Source: Brevibacterium gallinarum (lineage in GTDB: Bacteria; Actinomycetota; Actinomycetes; Actinomycetales; Brevibacteriaceae). From it: a DNA stretch of 64,000 nucleotides. The stretch spans positions 385,051 to 449,050 of the forward strand of contig NZ_JACSPY010000001.1 of assembly GCF_014836885.1 (NCBI RefSeq), given 5' to 3'. The position numbers and the translations under genes were made by a program. The notes under the pieces are model-generated. The model saw only the letters and a list, made by a program, of their open reading frames with translations. It was not told the origin of the DNA and did no database searches. This document shows, piece after piece, positions 42,669 through 51,641 of this stretch (position 1 is the first letter of the stretch; each line of letters opens with the position of its first letter).

Positions 42669-43928
42669 GTGAAGGTACGTAATGTCATTGTACTGGGGGC
42701 CACTGGCTCGGTCGGCACCCAGGCCCTCGAAGTCATCGCCGCCAACCCCGCCAGATTCGCCGTCACCGGCATCGGAGCGGGGTCGAATGTCGACGCCGCG
42801 GTCGACCAGGCGATCCGCACCGGGGCCCGCGCGCTGGCCGTCGCCACCCCGCCTGCTGGGGGAGAAGCCCAGCTCAGACGGCTGCTGGAGGCACGCGCCG
42901 AGCAGCTCGGCGCGCAGGTGGCAGTCGAGACGATCTTCACCGGTCCCGAGGCGTCGGCCCGGTTGGCAGCCGAGCCCGCCGATGTCGTGCTCAACGCTGT
43001 CACCGGTGCCGCCGGTCTGACATCGACGCTGGCGGCCCTCGCATCAGGCACCGATGTCGCCTTGGCGAACAAGGAGTCCCTCATCATCGGCGGTGAGCTC
43101 GTGCTGCGCACCGCTGAGGAGAACGCAGCCCAGCTCATCCCCGTCGACAGCGAGCATTCGGCGATCGCCCAGGCGCTGCGCGCCGGCCGCCGCGATGAGG
43201 TCGCCCGGCTCATCATCACCGCCTCCGGAGGTCCCTTCCGCGGGATGAGCGCAGACGAGCTGGCAGCCGTCACCCCCGAACAAGCACTCGCCCACCCGAC
43301 GTGGAACATGGGCACCGTCATCACGACGAACTCCGCGACCCTGGTGAACAAGGGCCTGGAGGTGATCGAAGCGCATCTGCTCTTCGGCATCGACTACGAC
43401 CGCATCACCGCTGTGGTCCACCCGCAGAGCCGCATCCACTCGATGGTCGAGTTCGTCGATGGTTCGACGATCGCCCAGGTCTCACCCCCGGACATGAAGC
43501 TGCCGATCGCCTACGCACTCGGCACCGAGCCTGACGGCACCACCACCCGCATCGCCGGAGCCACCGCACCCGAGCCCTTCGACGCCGCCAGCTCCTGGAC
43601 CTTCGAACCCGTCGATGACGCCAACTTCCCAGCCCTCCGACTGGCCGTCCGGGCCGGCCGGGCCGGCGGGACGGCACCAGCGGTCTACAACGCCGCCAAC
43701 GAAGAGCTCGTCGCCGCCTTCCACGCAGGCACGATCACCTTCCCGCAGATCGCCGAGGGGATCGCCGCCGCACTCGACGACCACCTCGGGAACGGCGAGA
43801 ACCACCTCGGGAACGGGACAGACGCCGCTGCGCTGACCCTGGAGACGGTGCTGGCAGCCGACCGCAGTGCACGCGCGTTCATCGCCGGCTGGCTGCAGCC
43901 CACCGCTGCCGAGGAGGCGCGCGCATGA
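42669..43928 (+). CDS. dxr: 1-deoxy-D-xylulose 5-phosphate reductoisomerase
   Basis: First committed step of the MEP isoprenoid pathway. 419 residues from GTG 42669. NADPH motif [44 protein letters not shown] and [19 protein letters not shown] are all present. The C-terminal domain has an inserted repeat [17 protein letters not shown] from two copies of CCACCTCGGGAACGG. The stop overlaps rseP (ATGA). ispG of the same pathway lies 10 kb downstream, beyond an inserted block. Confidence 0.96.
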   Translation: MKVRNVIVLGATGSVGTQALEVIAANPARFAVTGIGAGSNVDAAVDQAIRTGARALAVATPPAGGEAQLRRLLEARAEQLGAQVAVETIFTGPEASARLAAEPADVVLNAVTGAAGLTSTLAALASGTDVALANKESLIIGGELVLRTAEENAAQLIPVDSEHSAIAQALRAGRRDEVARLIITASGGPFRGMSADELAAVTPEQALAHPTWNMGTVITTNSATLVNKGLEVIEAHLLFGIDYDRITAVVHPQSRIHSMVEFVDGSTIAQVSPPDMKLPIAYALGTEPDGTTTRIAGATAPEPFDAASSWTFEPVDDANFPALRLAVRAGRAGGTAPAVYNAANEELVAAFHAGTITFPQIAEGIAAALDDHLGNGENHLGNGTDAAALTLETVLAADRSARAFIAGWLQPTAAEEARA

Positions 43929-45406
43929 CCGGTCTGCTCTACGCCCTGGGCATCGTCCTCATCCTCATCGGCGTGTCCATCTCGATCGCCCTGCACGAAC
44001 TCGGCCACCTCATCCCGGCCAAGAAGTTCGGCGTCAAAGTCACCCACTACATGGTCGGCTTCGGGCCCACCCTGTTCTCCCGCCGCCGCGGGGAGACCGA
44101 ATACGGCATCAAAGCGCTGCCGCTGGGCGGATTCATCGCAATGCCCGGCATGTACCCGCCCACGCACGCCACTCACACCACGGTCGCCGCCGCGCACGGG
44201 GCGACCGACGCCTCGGGCATCGTGAGCGAGGCGACCGGCGGCCACGAGGACCGGGAACCCGCCGGCGTCGGCGCGCACGCCGATGCCGCCGGCGCGTCGG
44301 CTTCCGTCCGGAGGGCAGCCCGGAAGCCGCGGATGTTCGAGCGCACGATGGACGACGCCCGCGAATACTCCAACCAATTCATCGAACCCGGCGAGGAGCA
44401 CCGCACCTTCTACGCCCTCTCGGTGCCCAAGCGGCTCGCCGTCATGTTCGGCGGCCCGCTCGTCAACCTGCTGCTGGGCATCCTCATCCTCGGCATCATG
44501 CTGCTCGGCGTCGGTGTGCCCACACTCGGCACCACCGTGTCGACCGTGTCCGAATGCGCGGTGCCGGCCAGCGAGATGGCCGAGCGCGCACCGGCTGACC
44601 AGGACCGCTGTCTGCCCGGTGACCAGCCGACCCCTGCCGCCGAGGTCGGGATCGCCCCCGGCGACAGGGTGCTGTCGATCGGCGGCAAGCCGATGGAGAC
44701 CTGGGATGACATCACGACCGAGATCCGCGGGCTGGCCGGCAGGGAAGTCGAGATCGTCGTCGAACGCGACGGCGCGCAGGTGTGGATCCCGACGAGGATC
44801 ATCGCCGCCGAACGGCCCGTCTACACCGACAGCCGCGAACTCCAGCGCGACGGCAGCGGCGAACTCGTCACCGAGACCGTCGGCTTCCTCGGCATCGGCC
44901 CCGCCCGGGAGTACCAGCCGATCCCGCTGACGGAGTTCCCCGGCCAGATCGGTCAGGCGCTCGGCCGGACCTTCACCGCGCTGGCGACCCTGCCGGTCAA
45001 GCTCGTCGACATCGTCCAGGTCGCCACCACTGACCAGGAGCGCGACCCGGAGGGCATCATGGGCATGGTCGGCGTCGGCCGGGTCGCCGGCGAGATCGTC
45101 TCGACCGATCAGATCGACGTGACCGGAAAGGTCGTCACCGGCCTCGGGCTGCTCGGCTCGCTCAACCTGTTCCTCTTCGCGTTCAACATGATCCCGCTGC
45201 TGCCGCTTGACGGCGGGCACATCGCCGTCGCGCTCTACGAAGGAGCCCGCCGGCGCATCAACCTGGCCCGCGGCCGAGGTGTGATCGGCCCCTTCGACAC
45301 CGCGCGGCTGCTGCCGCTGACCTACGTCGTCATCGGGCTCATGCTGTGCATGACGGTGCTGCTCGTCTACGTCGACATCGTCAAACCCGTCATGCTGTTC
45401 CAATAG
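43925..45406 (+). CDS. rseP: Site-2 intramembrane metalloprotease RseP/Rip1
   Basis: Zinc protease that cuts membrane-anchored anti-sigma factors and other helices. HELGH lies at residues 24-28 in the first helix, followed by [14 protein letters not shown]. One PDZ domain has [15 protein letters not shown] (about residues 240-300). The LDG motif is [17 protein letters not shown] near the C-terminus. Between about residues 75 and 125 there is an Ala/Gly/His-rich insertion holding a degenerate copy of the dispersed repeat (GATDASGI). ATG 43925 overlaps dxr; the pairing dxr-rseP is conserved in actinobacteria. Confidence 0.95.
   Translation: MTGLLYALGIVLILIGVSISIALHELGHLIPAKKFGVKVTHYMVGFGPTLFSRRRGETEYGIKALPLGGFIAMPGMYPPTHATHTTVAAAHGATDASGIVSEATGGHEDREPAGVGAHADAAGASASVRRAARKPRMFERTMDDAREYSNQFIEPGEEHRTFYALSVPKRLAVMFGGPLVNLLLGILILGIMLLGVGVPTLGTTVSTVSECAVPASEMAERAPADQDRCLPGDQPTPAAEVGIAPGDRVLSIGGKPMETWDDITTEIRGLAGREVEIVVERDGAQVWIPTRIIAAERPVYTDSRELQRDGSGELVTETVGFLGIGPAREYQPIPLTEFPGQIGQALGRTFTALATLPVKLVDIVQVATTDQERDPEGIMGMVGVGRVAGEIVSTDQIDVTGKVVTGLGLLGSLNLFLFAFNMIPLLPLDGGHIAVALYEGARRRINLARGRGVIGPFDTARLLPLTYVVIGLMLCMTVLLVYVDIVKPVMLFQ
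44205..44222 (+). repeat. Degenerate dispersed repeat copy inside rseP
   Basis: CCGACGCCTCGGGCATCG. The CGCCTCGGG core is intact, with a substitution at position 3 and a changed 3' end. It is read in the same frame as the others, as T-D-A-S-G-I (about residues 94-99), in a low-complexity insertion. Confidence 0.45.
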
Positions 45407-45565
45407 CTATGGCAATCGCTTCCATCAGGGACGGCAATCGTTAGCGAACTGTAGCCACCGGATTTCCTGAACCGCAGCTGGCAGCTGTGTGAGAGGTTAC
45501 GATGATTCCACCGGCGGACGGTCTCCGGCCGCCGGGATCATCACCACCGACGTACAGGGAGCCCA
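45407..45565. promoter_or_regulatory. Upstream region of the TAXI-TRAP island with direct repeat
   Basis: GGCAATCG occurs at 45411-45418 and 45433-45440 (22 bp apart), and TACGAT at 45498-45503 could be a -10. AGGGAG precedes the GTG of the decarboxylase-like gene. No obvious rseP terminator is visible, so some read-through is possible. Inference only. Confidence 0.35.
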
Positions 45566-46870
45566 GTGCACCACGCTCAGCGGCGCGCGACCGCGATGTC
45601 CGACGCCTTGGCCCGGGAGATGCTCCCGGCCGACTACCCGATCATCGGCTTGGTCGACCTCGACACCCTCGACGAGCTGTTCCACGCCGCTGAGGCGGCC
45701 TTCGACTCCCCGTCGCCGGTCACCCACGCGGTCGCCGCGAAGGCGGTGACCCTCGTGCCGATGATGCGCCATCTGGCCGAGCTCGGCGCCGGCTGCGAGG
45801 TGGCCAGCCCCGGTGAGCTCAAGATGGCGCAGCTGGCCGGGTTCACCCCTGACCGGATCGTCTTCGACTCCCCGGCCAAGACCCGTCACGACATCGACAC
45901 CGCCTTAGACCTCGGCGTGGCGATGAACCTCGACAACTTCACCGAACTCGCCCGCATCGACGAGCACTTGGGCGGCGCGACCCCCAAGGGCCGGATCGGG
46001 GTGCGCATCAACCCGCAGCTGGGTGCCGGCGCGATCGAGGAGATGTCGACAGCGACCCCGACGTCGAAGTTCGGCATTCCGCTGCGCGACGAAGGCTCCC
46101 GGCAGGCGATCATCGACGCCTATGCCTCCCGTCCGTGGCTCAACCAGATCCACGTCCACTCCGGGTCCCAGGGCATGGCCCTGTCCTCGATGGCTGCCGG
46201 CGTGCGCGCCGTCGTCGACCTCGTCGCCGACATCCACGCAGCGATCGGCCGCCAGCAGATCACCCACATCGACATCGGCGGCGGGCTGCCGGTCAACTTC
46301 GACTCCGACGCACACACCCCGAGCTTCGCCGACTACCGGGCCGCGCTCGATGCCGAGGTTCCCGAGCTCTTCGACGGCACCTTCGGGATCATCACCGAGT
46401 TCGGCCGCTCCCTGCTGGCCAAGTCCGGTACGATGCTCACCCGGGTCGAGTCGACCAAGGTCGTCGGCGGCCGGCCGATCGCCGTCTGCCATGCCGGCGC
46501 GCAGGTCGCAGCTCGCACGATCTTCATGCCCAACGCCTGGCCGCTGCGGGTCAGCGTGCTCGACCCGGCAGGCGAGGAACGTGAGGACGAGGTCTGCGTG
46601 CAGGACGTTGCCGGTCCCTGCTGCTTCTCCGGCGACATCATCGCCCACCAGCGCTCGCTGCCGCTCATCCGCGAAGGCGATGTCATCGCCATCCACGACG
46701 TCGGCGCGTATTACTTTTCCAACTCATTTTCCTACAACGCCTTGCCACGTCCTGCCGTCTACGGATACAGAGAGAAGGACGGCGCAGTGGCCTGGGTCAC
46801 CCTCAGGCGCCAGCAGACCATCGACGAGGTGGTCGTTGAGGCAGGAGGCGACGTTGACTCCAGCTGGTAG
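45566..46870 (+). CDS. PLP-dependent decarboxylase, DAP/ornithine decarboxylase (fold III) family
   Basis: 434 residues. The alanine-racemase-like barrel starts about residue 20. The PLP Lys is probably in HAVAAKAVTLVPMM, equivalent to the YAVKAN site. Further motifs are GCEVASPGELKMAQLAG, QIHVHSGSQGMAL, HIDIGGGLPVNFDS, FGRSLLAKSG, and in the beta domain CCFSGDIIAHQR with GAYYFSNSFSYNAL, which matches the GAY region of the family. It is divergent from standard LysA and lies in an island with solute receptors, so a catabolic amino-acid decarboxylase or racemase role is more likely than lysine synthesis. GTG 45566 has AGGGAG; ATG 45596 is an alternative. Confidence 0.85.
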   Translation: MHHAQRRATAMSDALAREMLPADYPIIGLVDLDTLDELFHAAEAAFDSPSPVTHAVAAKAVTLVPMMRHLAELGAGCEVASPGELKMAQLAGFTPDRIVFDSPAKTRHDIDTALDLGVAMNLDNFTELARIDEHLGGATPKGRIGVRINPQLGAGAIEEMSTATPTSKFGIPLRDEGSRQAIIDAYASRPWLNQIHVHSGSQGMALSSMAAGVRAVVDLVADIHAAIGRQQITHIDIGGGLPVNFDSDAHTPSFADYRAALDAEVPELFDGTFGIITEFGRSLLAKSGTMLTRVESTKVVGGRPIAVCHAGAQVAARTIFMPNAWPLRVSVLDPAGEEREDEVCVQDVAGPCCFSGDIIAHQRSLPLIREGDVIAIHDVGAYYFSNSFSYNALPRPAVYGYREKDGAVAWVTLRRQQTIDEVVVEAGGDVDSSW

Positions 46871-47008
46871 CAGCCGGTCCGGCAGCCACCGGCATCCGGC
46901 GGACGCAGCACCGCGCTGCACCGCCGCCTGACAGCTCATGCGGCCCACCGGCCGCAGCGGTAACCACCGCAGGTGAGAAACGGAAACCACAGAAGGAGCG
47001 AACCCGGT

Positions 47009-48019
47009 ATGAAGATCGGACTCGTAGGACGCGCGGCGGCAATCATGTCCGCTGCAGCACTTGTACTGAGCGCATGCGGCGGCGCCGGCGGCGGTGGCGG
47101 CAACGGAGGCGGCGAACCGGCCGAGGACTTCACCCAGGACCTCACCTTCGCCACCGGCGGCACCGCAGGCGTGTACTACCCGCTGGGCAATGAGTACTCC
47201 CGCATCTTCCAGAACGAAGTCGAGGGTCTCACGGTCAACGCTGTGGAGACCGACGGCTCGGTGGACAACCTCGGCCGCATCGCCAAGGGCGAAGCCCAGC
47301 TGGCGTTCACCCAGAACAACACCGCCCACGACGCTGTGAGCGGCTCCGGCGAGTTCGAAGAGCTCGGACAGCCGCTGGAGAACATCGGCTGGATCGGCCA
47401 GCTGTACCCCGAGGCCGCACAGGTCATCACGCTGGAGGACAGCGGCTTCGAGTCGATCGAAGATCTCAAGGGCAAGAAGATCGCCGTCGGCGCCCCCGGT
47501 TCGGGCACTGCGGCCGTCGCCAAGCTCATCCTCGATGCCTACGGCTTCGAAGACGGCGACTACGAGCCCTTCGAGGAGAGCTTCGCCGATGCCCGCTCGA
47601 AGCTTCAGGACGGCAACATCGACGCCTCGATCGAGATCCTCGGCGTCCCGGCGGCATCGCTGTCGGAGCTGGCAGCCAATGCTGATGTCAAGCTGCTGTC
47701 GCTGGACAAGGAGAAGGCCGACCAGATCGCCGGCGAATCGCAGTACGAAAGCTACGTCATCCCGGGCGGTTCCTACGACTTCGCCCCTGAAGACGTGCAG
47801 ACCGTGACCGTGTTCGCCACGATCGTCGCCTCGACCAACCAGGTCAGCGAAGAGGATGCCTACGGCATCACCAAGGCGATCTACGAGAAGGCCGGAGACA
47901 TCTCCCTGGCACAGGGCAAGCTCATCAAGACCGAGGACGCTCTGCTCGGCCGCGGTGACGTGGAGCTGCACCCGGGCGCCAAGAAGTACTTCGACGAACA
48001 GGGCATCAGCACCGAGTGA
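47009..48019 (+). CDS. TAXI family TRAP transporter solute receptor (first)
   Basis: 336-residue lipoprotein. It has a signal peptide with lipobox LVLSAC (Cys23), a Gly-rich spacer, then LTFATGGTAGVYYPLGNEYS, the TAXI hallmark. LENIGWIGQLYPEAAQVI and KKIAVGAPGSGTAAVAKLI follow. The C-terminus has AKKYFDEQGI. It captures a solute for a sodium-driven TRAP permease. A terminator follows. It is a paralogue of the receptor at 50509 with the same motif order. Alone it has no permease directly attached, so it probably shares the one at 51642. Confidence 0.92.
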   Translation: MKIGLVGRAAAIMSAAALVLSACGGAGGGGGNGGGEPAEDFTQDLTFATGGTAGVYYPLGNEYSRIFQNEVEGLTVNAVETDGSVDNLGRIAKGEAQLAFTQNNTAHDAVSGSGEFEELGQPLENIGWIGQLYPEAAQVITLEDSGFESIEDLKGKKIAVGAPGSGTAAVAKLILDAYGFEDGDYEPFEESFADARSKLQDGNIDASIEILGVPAASLSELAANADVKLLSLDKEKADQIAGESQYESYVIPGGSYDFAPEDVQTVTVFATIVASTNQVSEEDAYGITKAIYEKAGDISLAQGKLIKTEDALLGRGDVELHPGAKKYFDEQGISTE

Positions 48020-48044
48020 CGGTGGCGAGTGCCCAGCGCAATCC

Positions 48045-48082
48045 GAATGCGGGGAGTTTCCATCTGGAAGCTCCCCGCATTC
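48045..48082 (+). terminator. Terminator after the first TAXI receptor
   Basis: GAATGCGGGGAG (48045-48056) pairs with CTCCCCGCATTC (48071-48082), and an inner TCC/GGA pair with loop ATCT extends it. It separates the receptor from the convergent RpiR gene. Confidence 0.75.
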
Positions 48083-48125
48083 CTGTGTGTTCGGGGCCGC
48101 CTGCGCTAGGCCCGCCGCAGTGCGG

Positions 48126-49022
48126 CTACTCGGAGTGGTAGACGTCGAAGCTCTCGAGCAGCTGCTCGCGCGTCTCAAGCGACCGCCGCGACTGACGGCT
48201 CTGCGAGGCTGCCGTCGCTGCGGCGAGCGTCTGCACCACGGTGACCAGCGCTGTGACGGAGCGCATGACGGACGCGCCGGTGGTCTCGACATAGAAGACC
48301 GTCTGAGCGTGGTGCGTGAGCGGTGAGGACGGGTTGTCTGTCAGCGCGATTGTCGAAGCGCCCTGAGCTGCCGCCCACGAAAACGCCTCGACGGTGGCAC
48401 GGGCATACCGCTGGATGGAGACGGCGACGACGCAGTCGCCTGCTCTGATGTCCCTCAGCTGGTCGGTGAGGGAGCCGTCAGCGCCGTGGAGCACTCGCAC
48501 ATCGTCGCGCACCAGGTCGAGGAGGTAGCCGAGCAGACCTGCCACCGGCGCACACTTCCGCATGCCGACAATGTGCACACGAAGCGACTCGGCAAGTGCC
48601 GCGACTGCCCGCTCCCAGTCGGGCTCGTCGATGCGCGCCATGCTCCGGGCGATGTTCGCTTGATCGAACTGCGCGGAGACTTCGAGCAGTGAGCGCCCGG
48701 CATCATCCAGCGATTCGAGCGAAGAGAACCGCCGGATCAGCTGCGCTTGGCTCTGCAGCCTCACGCGGCACAGCTTGACCAGACCGGGATACCCGTCGAA
48801 CCCCAGGCTTCTCGCCACGCGCACAACAGTCGCCTCATTCACCCCAGCACTCTGGGCGAGCTCGGTGACCGTCATGAACGCAACGCCCTCAGGGTCGGAC
48901 AGAATGCGCTGCCCGACTGCCTTCTGCGCCCTCGACATACTCGCCAATCGCCGGGAGAGAACATCGGCGAGCTCTTCGAAGGTCGCCGGGGCTTCGCATG
49001 CGTGCGCACCATCGTCGGTCAT
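48126..49022 (-). CDS. RpiR/MurR family transcriptional regulator
   Basis: 298 residues. The N-terminal HTH (about 20-95) has MSRAQKAVGQRILSDPEGVAFMTVTELA-type sequence, specifically SRAQKAVGQRILSDPEG and LAQSAGVNEATVVRVARSLG. A SIS ligand-binding domain follows (about 125-260) with VHIVGMRKCAPVAGLL and GDCVVAVSIQRYARATVEA. The SIS domain of this family usually senses phosphosugars, though several members control amino-acid or organic-acid genes. It is divergent from an aminotransferase with operator-like repeats between them, so it probably regulates the island. Confidence 0.9.
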   Translation of the reverse strand: MTDDGAHACEAPATFEELADVLSRRLASMSRAQKAVGQRILSDPEGVAFMTVTELAQSAGVNEATVVRVARSLGFDGYPGLVKLCRVRLQSQAQLIRRFSSLESLDDAGRSLLEVSAQFDQANIARSMARIDEPDWERAVAALAESLRVHIVGMRKCAPVAGLLGYLLDLVRDDVRVLHGADGSLTDQLRDIRAGDCVVAVSIQRYARATVEAFSWAAAQGASTIALTDNPSSPLTHHAQTVFYVETTGASVMRSVTALVTVVQTLAAATAASQSRQSRRSLETREQLLESFDVYHSE

Positions 49023-49066
49023 AGCTCAATCCTCCCATCTGTCCGCGCTGCGAACCGACCCCTTGC

Positions 49067-49104
49067 CCAATCGATATCGAATTGGCAGACTTAGTTCAAT
49101 CTGC
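49067..49104. promoter_or_regulatory. Candidate RpiR operator between regulator and aminotransferase
   Basis: CCAATCGATATCGAATTGG (49067-49085) is a near-perfect palindrome with one extra base. It is followed by GCAGA-n10-TCTGC (49085-49104). The 117-base divergent spacer is also clearly richer in A+T than its surroundings. Confidence 0.4.
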
Positions 49105-49139
49105 AAATTCTATTGCACAGAAGGTTCGGTTGATCGACG

Positions 49140-50423
49140 ATGATCAAGCACTCGGCGACGTTGGCCATCAATGAGAAGATCGCCCAGCGTCGCGCCCGCG
49201 GAGAGACGGTCGTCCACCTCGGATTCGGTGAGGCCGGCATTCCCGTACTGCCCGAGGCAGCCGAAGTGCTGGCCTCTGCAGCCTCGCGCACTGATTATGG
49301 TCCGGTGGCCGGATCAGAGGATCTCCGTACCCAGATCGCCGGGTATTTCGACCGGCGGGGGCGTGCAACGCATCCGGAGCAGGTGCTGCCGGCCCCCGGA
49401 AGCAAGGCACTGCTGTACGCGCTCATCCAGAGCCTTCCGGGCGATGTCGTGCTGCCGCGCCCGTCATGGGTGAGCTACGCGGCGCAGGCTGCTCTCGCGG
49501 GCAAGAAGACCATCTGGGTCGATATACCGCGCGATGCGGGCGGGGTGCCGGACCCCGGCAAGCTGCAGCACCGACTCGACGAGGCGCGCCGACACGGAGC
49601 TGACCCCGGCATCCTCATCCTCACGATCCCCGACAACCCGACGGGAACCGTCGCTCCAGCAGCGACAGTCGAGGCCGTCTGCCGGATCGCCGCTGCCAAC
49701 GGCATCACCATCGTGTCCGATGAGATCTACCGCGATCTCGCCTACGACGCGACGTCCTTCTGCACCCCAGCAGATTTTCTGCCGGACCGCACCTTCGTCA
49801 CGAGCGGCCTGTCGAAGAGCATGGCGCTGGGAGGATGGCGTGTCGGCTTCGCACGCGTCCCCGCGACTGACGAGGGGGCCGCGGTTCGCGACGAGCTCAT
49901 CGGAGTCGCCAGCGAAGTGTGGTCGAACATGGCGACTCCGATGCAGGAAGCGGCCTGCTGGATTCTGAGCGAACCGCCAGAGGTGTCAGCGCACGTCGCC
50001 CGGGCGCGGACCCTGCATCGATCAGTGAGCCTCGGCGTCCACGAGATATTCCGCTCAGCTGGAGCCGTCGCACGGACTCCTGCCGCTGCGTTCTACCAGT
50101 ACCCGGATCTCGGCAGTTTCGAGACTGCGCTCAGACGACGCGGCGTCACCGGTGCGGAGGCGGTGTCCGATCATCTGCTGGAGACATACGGCATCGGCAT
50201 GCTCAGCGGGGCAGCGTTCGGTGACGATCCCGCCGCGCTCCGTTTTCGCGTTGCCACGAGCCTGCTGTACGGATCCACCACGGAAGAGCGGTGGCGGGCG
50301 ATGGAGTCAGCTGATCCACTCGAGCTGCCGTGGATTCGCAGTGCCCTCGATCGCCTCGGCGATGCGCTCGCCGATCTGAGCATCGATTCGGAAGGCGCGG
50401 ATCGGGAATGGGAACGGGTGTGA
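49140..50423 (+). CDS. Class I/II pyridoxal-phosphate aminotransferase
   Basis: 427 residues. Visible are VVHLGFGEAGIPVLPEA, DYGPVAGSEDLRTQIAGYF, ILTIPDNPTGTVAPAATV, TIVSDEIYRDLAYDATSF and the PLP-binding SGLSKSMALGGWRVGFARV with the Schiff-base Lys. The aspartate-aminotransferase-like fold is complete. It is encoded with TAXI receptors and an RpiR regulator, which suggests catabolism of an imported amino acid or an amino-sulfonate type compound; the true substrate is unknown. ATG 49140 has only a weak SD. It is followed by the second receptor and the permease on the same strand. Confidence 0.9.
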   Translation: MIKHSATLAINEKIAQRRARGETVVHLGFGEAGIPVLPEAAEVLASAASRTDYGPVAGSEDLRTQIAGYFDRRGRATHPEQVLPAPGSKALLYALIQSLPGDVVLPRPSWVSYAAQAALAGKKTIWVDIPRDAGGVPDPGKLQHRLDEARRHGADPGILILTIPDNPTGTVAPAATVEAVCRIAAANGITIVSDEIYRDLAYDATSFCTPADFLPDRTFVTSGLSKSMALGGWRVGFARVPATDEGAAVRDELIGVASEVWSNMATPMQEAACWILSEPPEVSAHVARARTLHRSVSLGVHEIFRSAGAVARTPAAAFYQYPDLGSFETALRRRGVTGAEAVSDHLLETYGIGMLSGAAFGDDPAALRFRVATSLLYGSTTEERWRAMESADPLELPWIRSALDRLGDALADLSIDSEGADREWERV

Positions 50424-50508
50424 GTGCCTGCCGCGTGCTGGACGGACCACGGCTTCCGGTCAGCGCAGTCGACGACATCAACAGCCGAACAACAGGAAGC
50501 GGAAGAAC

Positions 50509-51507
50509 ATGAAACACGGATTCGGACGAACACTGGCGGCCGCAGCAGCCGTCCTGACGCTCGCGCTTGCCGGGTGCGGGTCCGGAAGCGGTGGGGGAGG
50601 CTCGCAGACTGAAGCGGACTTCACGCGCGACCTGACCTTCGGCACCGGAGGAACGGCCGGGGTGTACTTCCCGTTGGGCAACGAGTACGCCCGGATTCTG
50701 GAGTCGAATGTCGATGGTCTGTCTGTCAATGCGATCGAAACCGACGGTTCAGTCGACAACGTGGGCCGGATATCGCGGAACGAACTCGAGCTTGCGCTCA
50801 TCCAGTCGAATACCGTGAATGAGGCAGTCACCGGCACCGGTCAGTTCGCCGACGTCGACGAGCCGGTCGAGAACCTCGGATGGATCGGCCAGCTCTATCC
50901 CGAATCAGTTCAGGTGGTCACCGTCGACGGTTCGGGAGTCGCCTCGATGGACGACCTGAAGGGCAAGCGCATCGGGGTCGGGTCTCCAGGTTCGGGAACC
51001 CGGTCAGTCGCGGAGATGGTGTTGAGCGCACACGGCATCGAGGAAGGCGACTACGAACCCTACAGCCAGACCTTCGCCGACAGCCGGAGCCTTCTGCAGG
51101 ACGGCAACCTCGACGCATCGATCGAGACGATCGGCGTCCCGGCCGCGTCGCTGACCGAGCTGGCCGCTACCACCGACGTGAAGCTCATTCCGCTTGACGA
51201 AGGCGTAGCCCAGGAGATCGCAGACGGGTCCTACTTCGAGACCTACACGATCCCCGGCGGAACCTACGAGTTCGTTCCCGAGGACGTTCCAACGGTGACG
51301 ATGTACGCCACAGCGATCGCGTCGACGAGTCGAGTGAGCGAAGACGATGGCTATGCGATTGCCAAGACGATCTATGAGAAGGCCGGTGACATCACGCTTG
51401 CGCAGGGCGAGATGATCTCGCTGGATGACGCCCTGCTCGGACGCGGGGATGTGCCCCTTCATCCCGGAGCAGAGAAATACTTCACGGAGGAAGGTCTGCT
51501 CGACTGA
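50509..51507 (+). CDS. TAXI family TRAP transporter solute receptor (second)
   Basis: 332-residue lipoprotein with lipobox LALAGC (Cys23), LTFGTGGTAGVYFPLGNEYA, ENLGWIGQLYPESVQVVTV and KRIGVGSPGSGTRSVAEM. It ends with a tail like that of its paralogue (HPGAEKYFTEEG). The two receptors align almost without gaps. ATG 50509 follows GGAAGAAC. The gene lies between the aminotransferase and the fused permease, so it is the receptor most likely to be co-expressed with that permease. Confidence 0.92.
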   Translation: MKHGFGRTLAAAAAVLTLALAGCGSGSGGGGSQTEADFTRDLTFGTGGTAGVYFPLGNEYARILESNVDGLSVNAIETDGSVDNVGRISRNELELALIQSNTVNEAVTGTGQFADVDEPVENLGWIGQLYPESVQVVTVDGSGVASMDDLKGKRIGVGSPGSGTRSVAEMVLSAHGIEEGDYEPYSQTFADSRSLLQDGNLDASIETIGVPAASLTELAATTDVKLIPLDEGVAQEIADGSYFETYTIPGGTYEFVPEDVPTVTMYATAIASTSRVSEDDGYAIAKTIYEKAGDITLAQGEMISLDDALLGRGDVPLHPGAEKYFTEEGLLD

Positions 51508-51641
51508 TTTTGGGCGTTTCAGGGCGCAGACAGCATGTAAAGTCTATGTGAACGTGATACCGGCCCTGCGCCAGGTCATCTGCGTGGGGATGCCCGGCCG
51601 GGTGTTCCCGCGCGGCTGCGCCATAGCCTACGGAGTAGACG

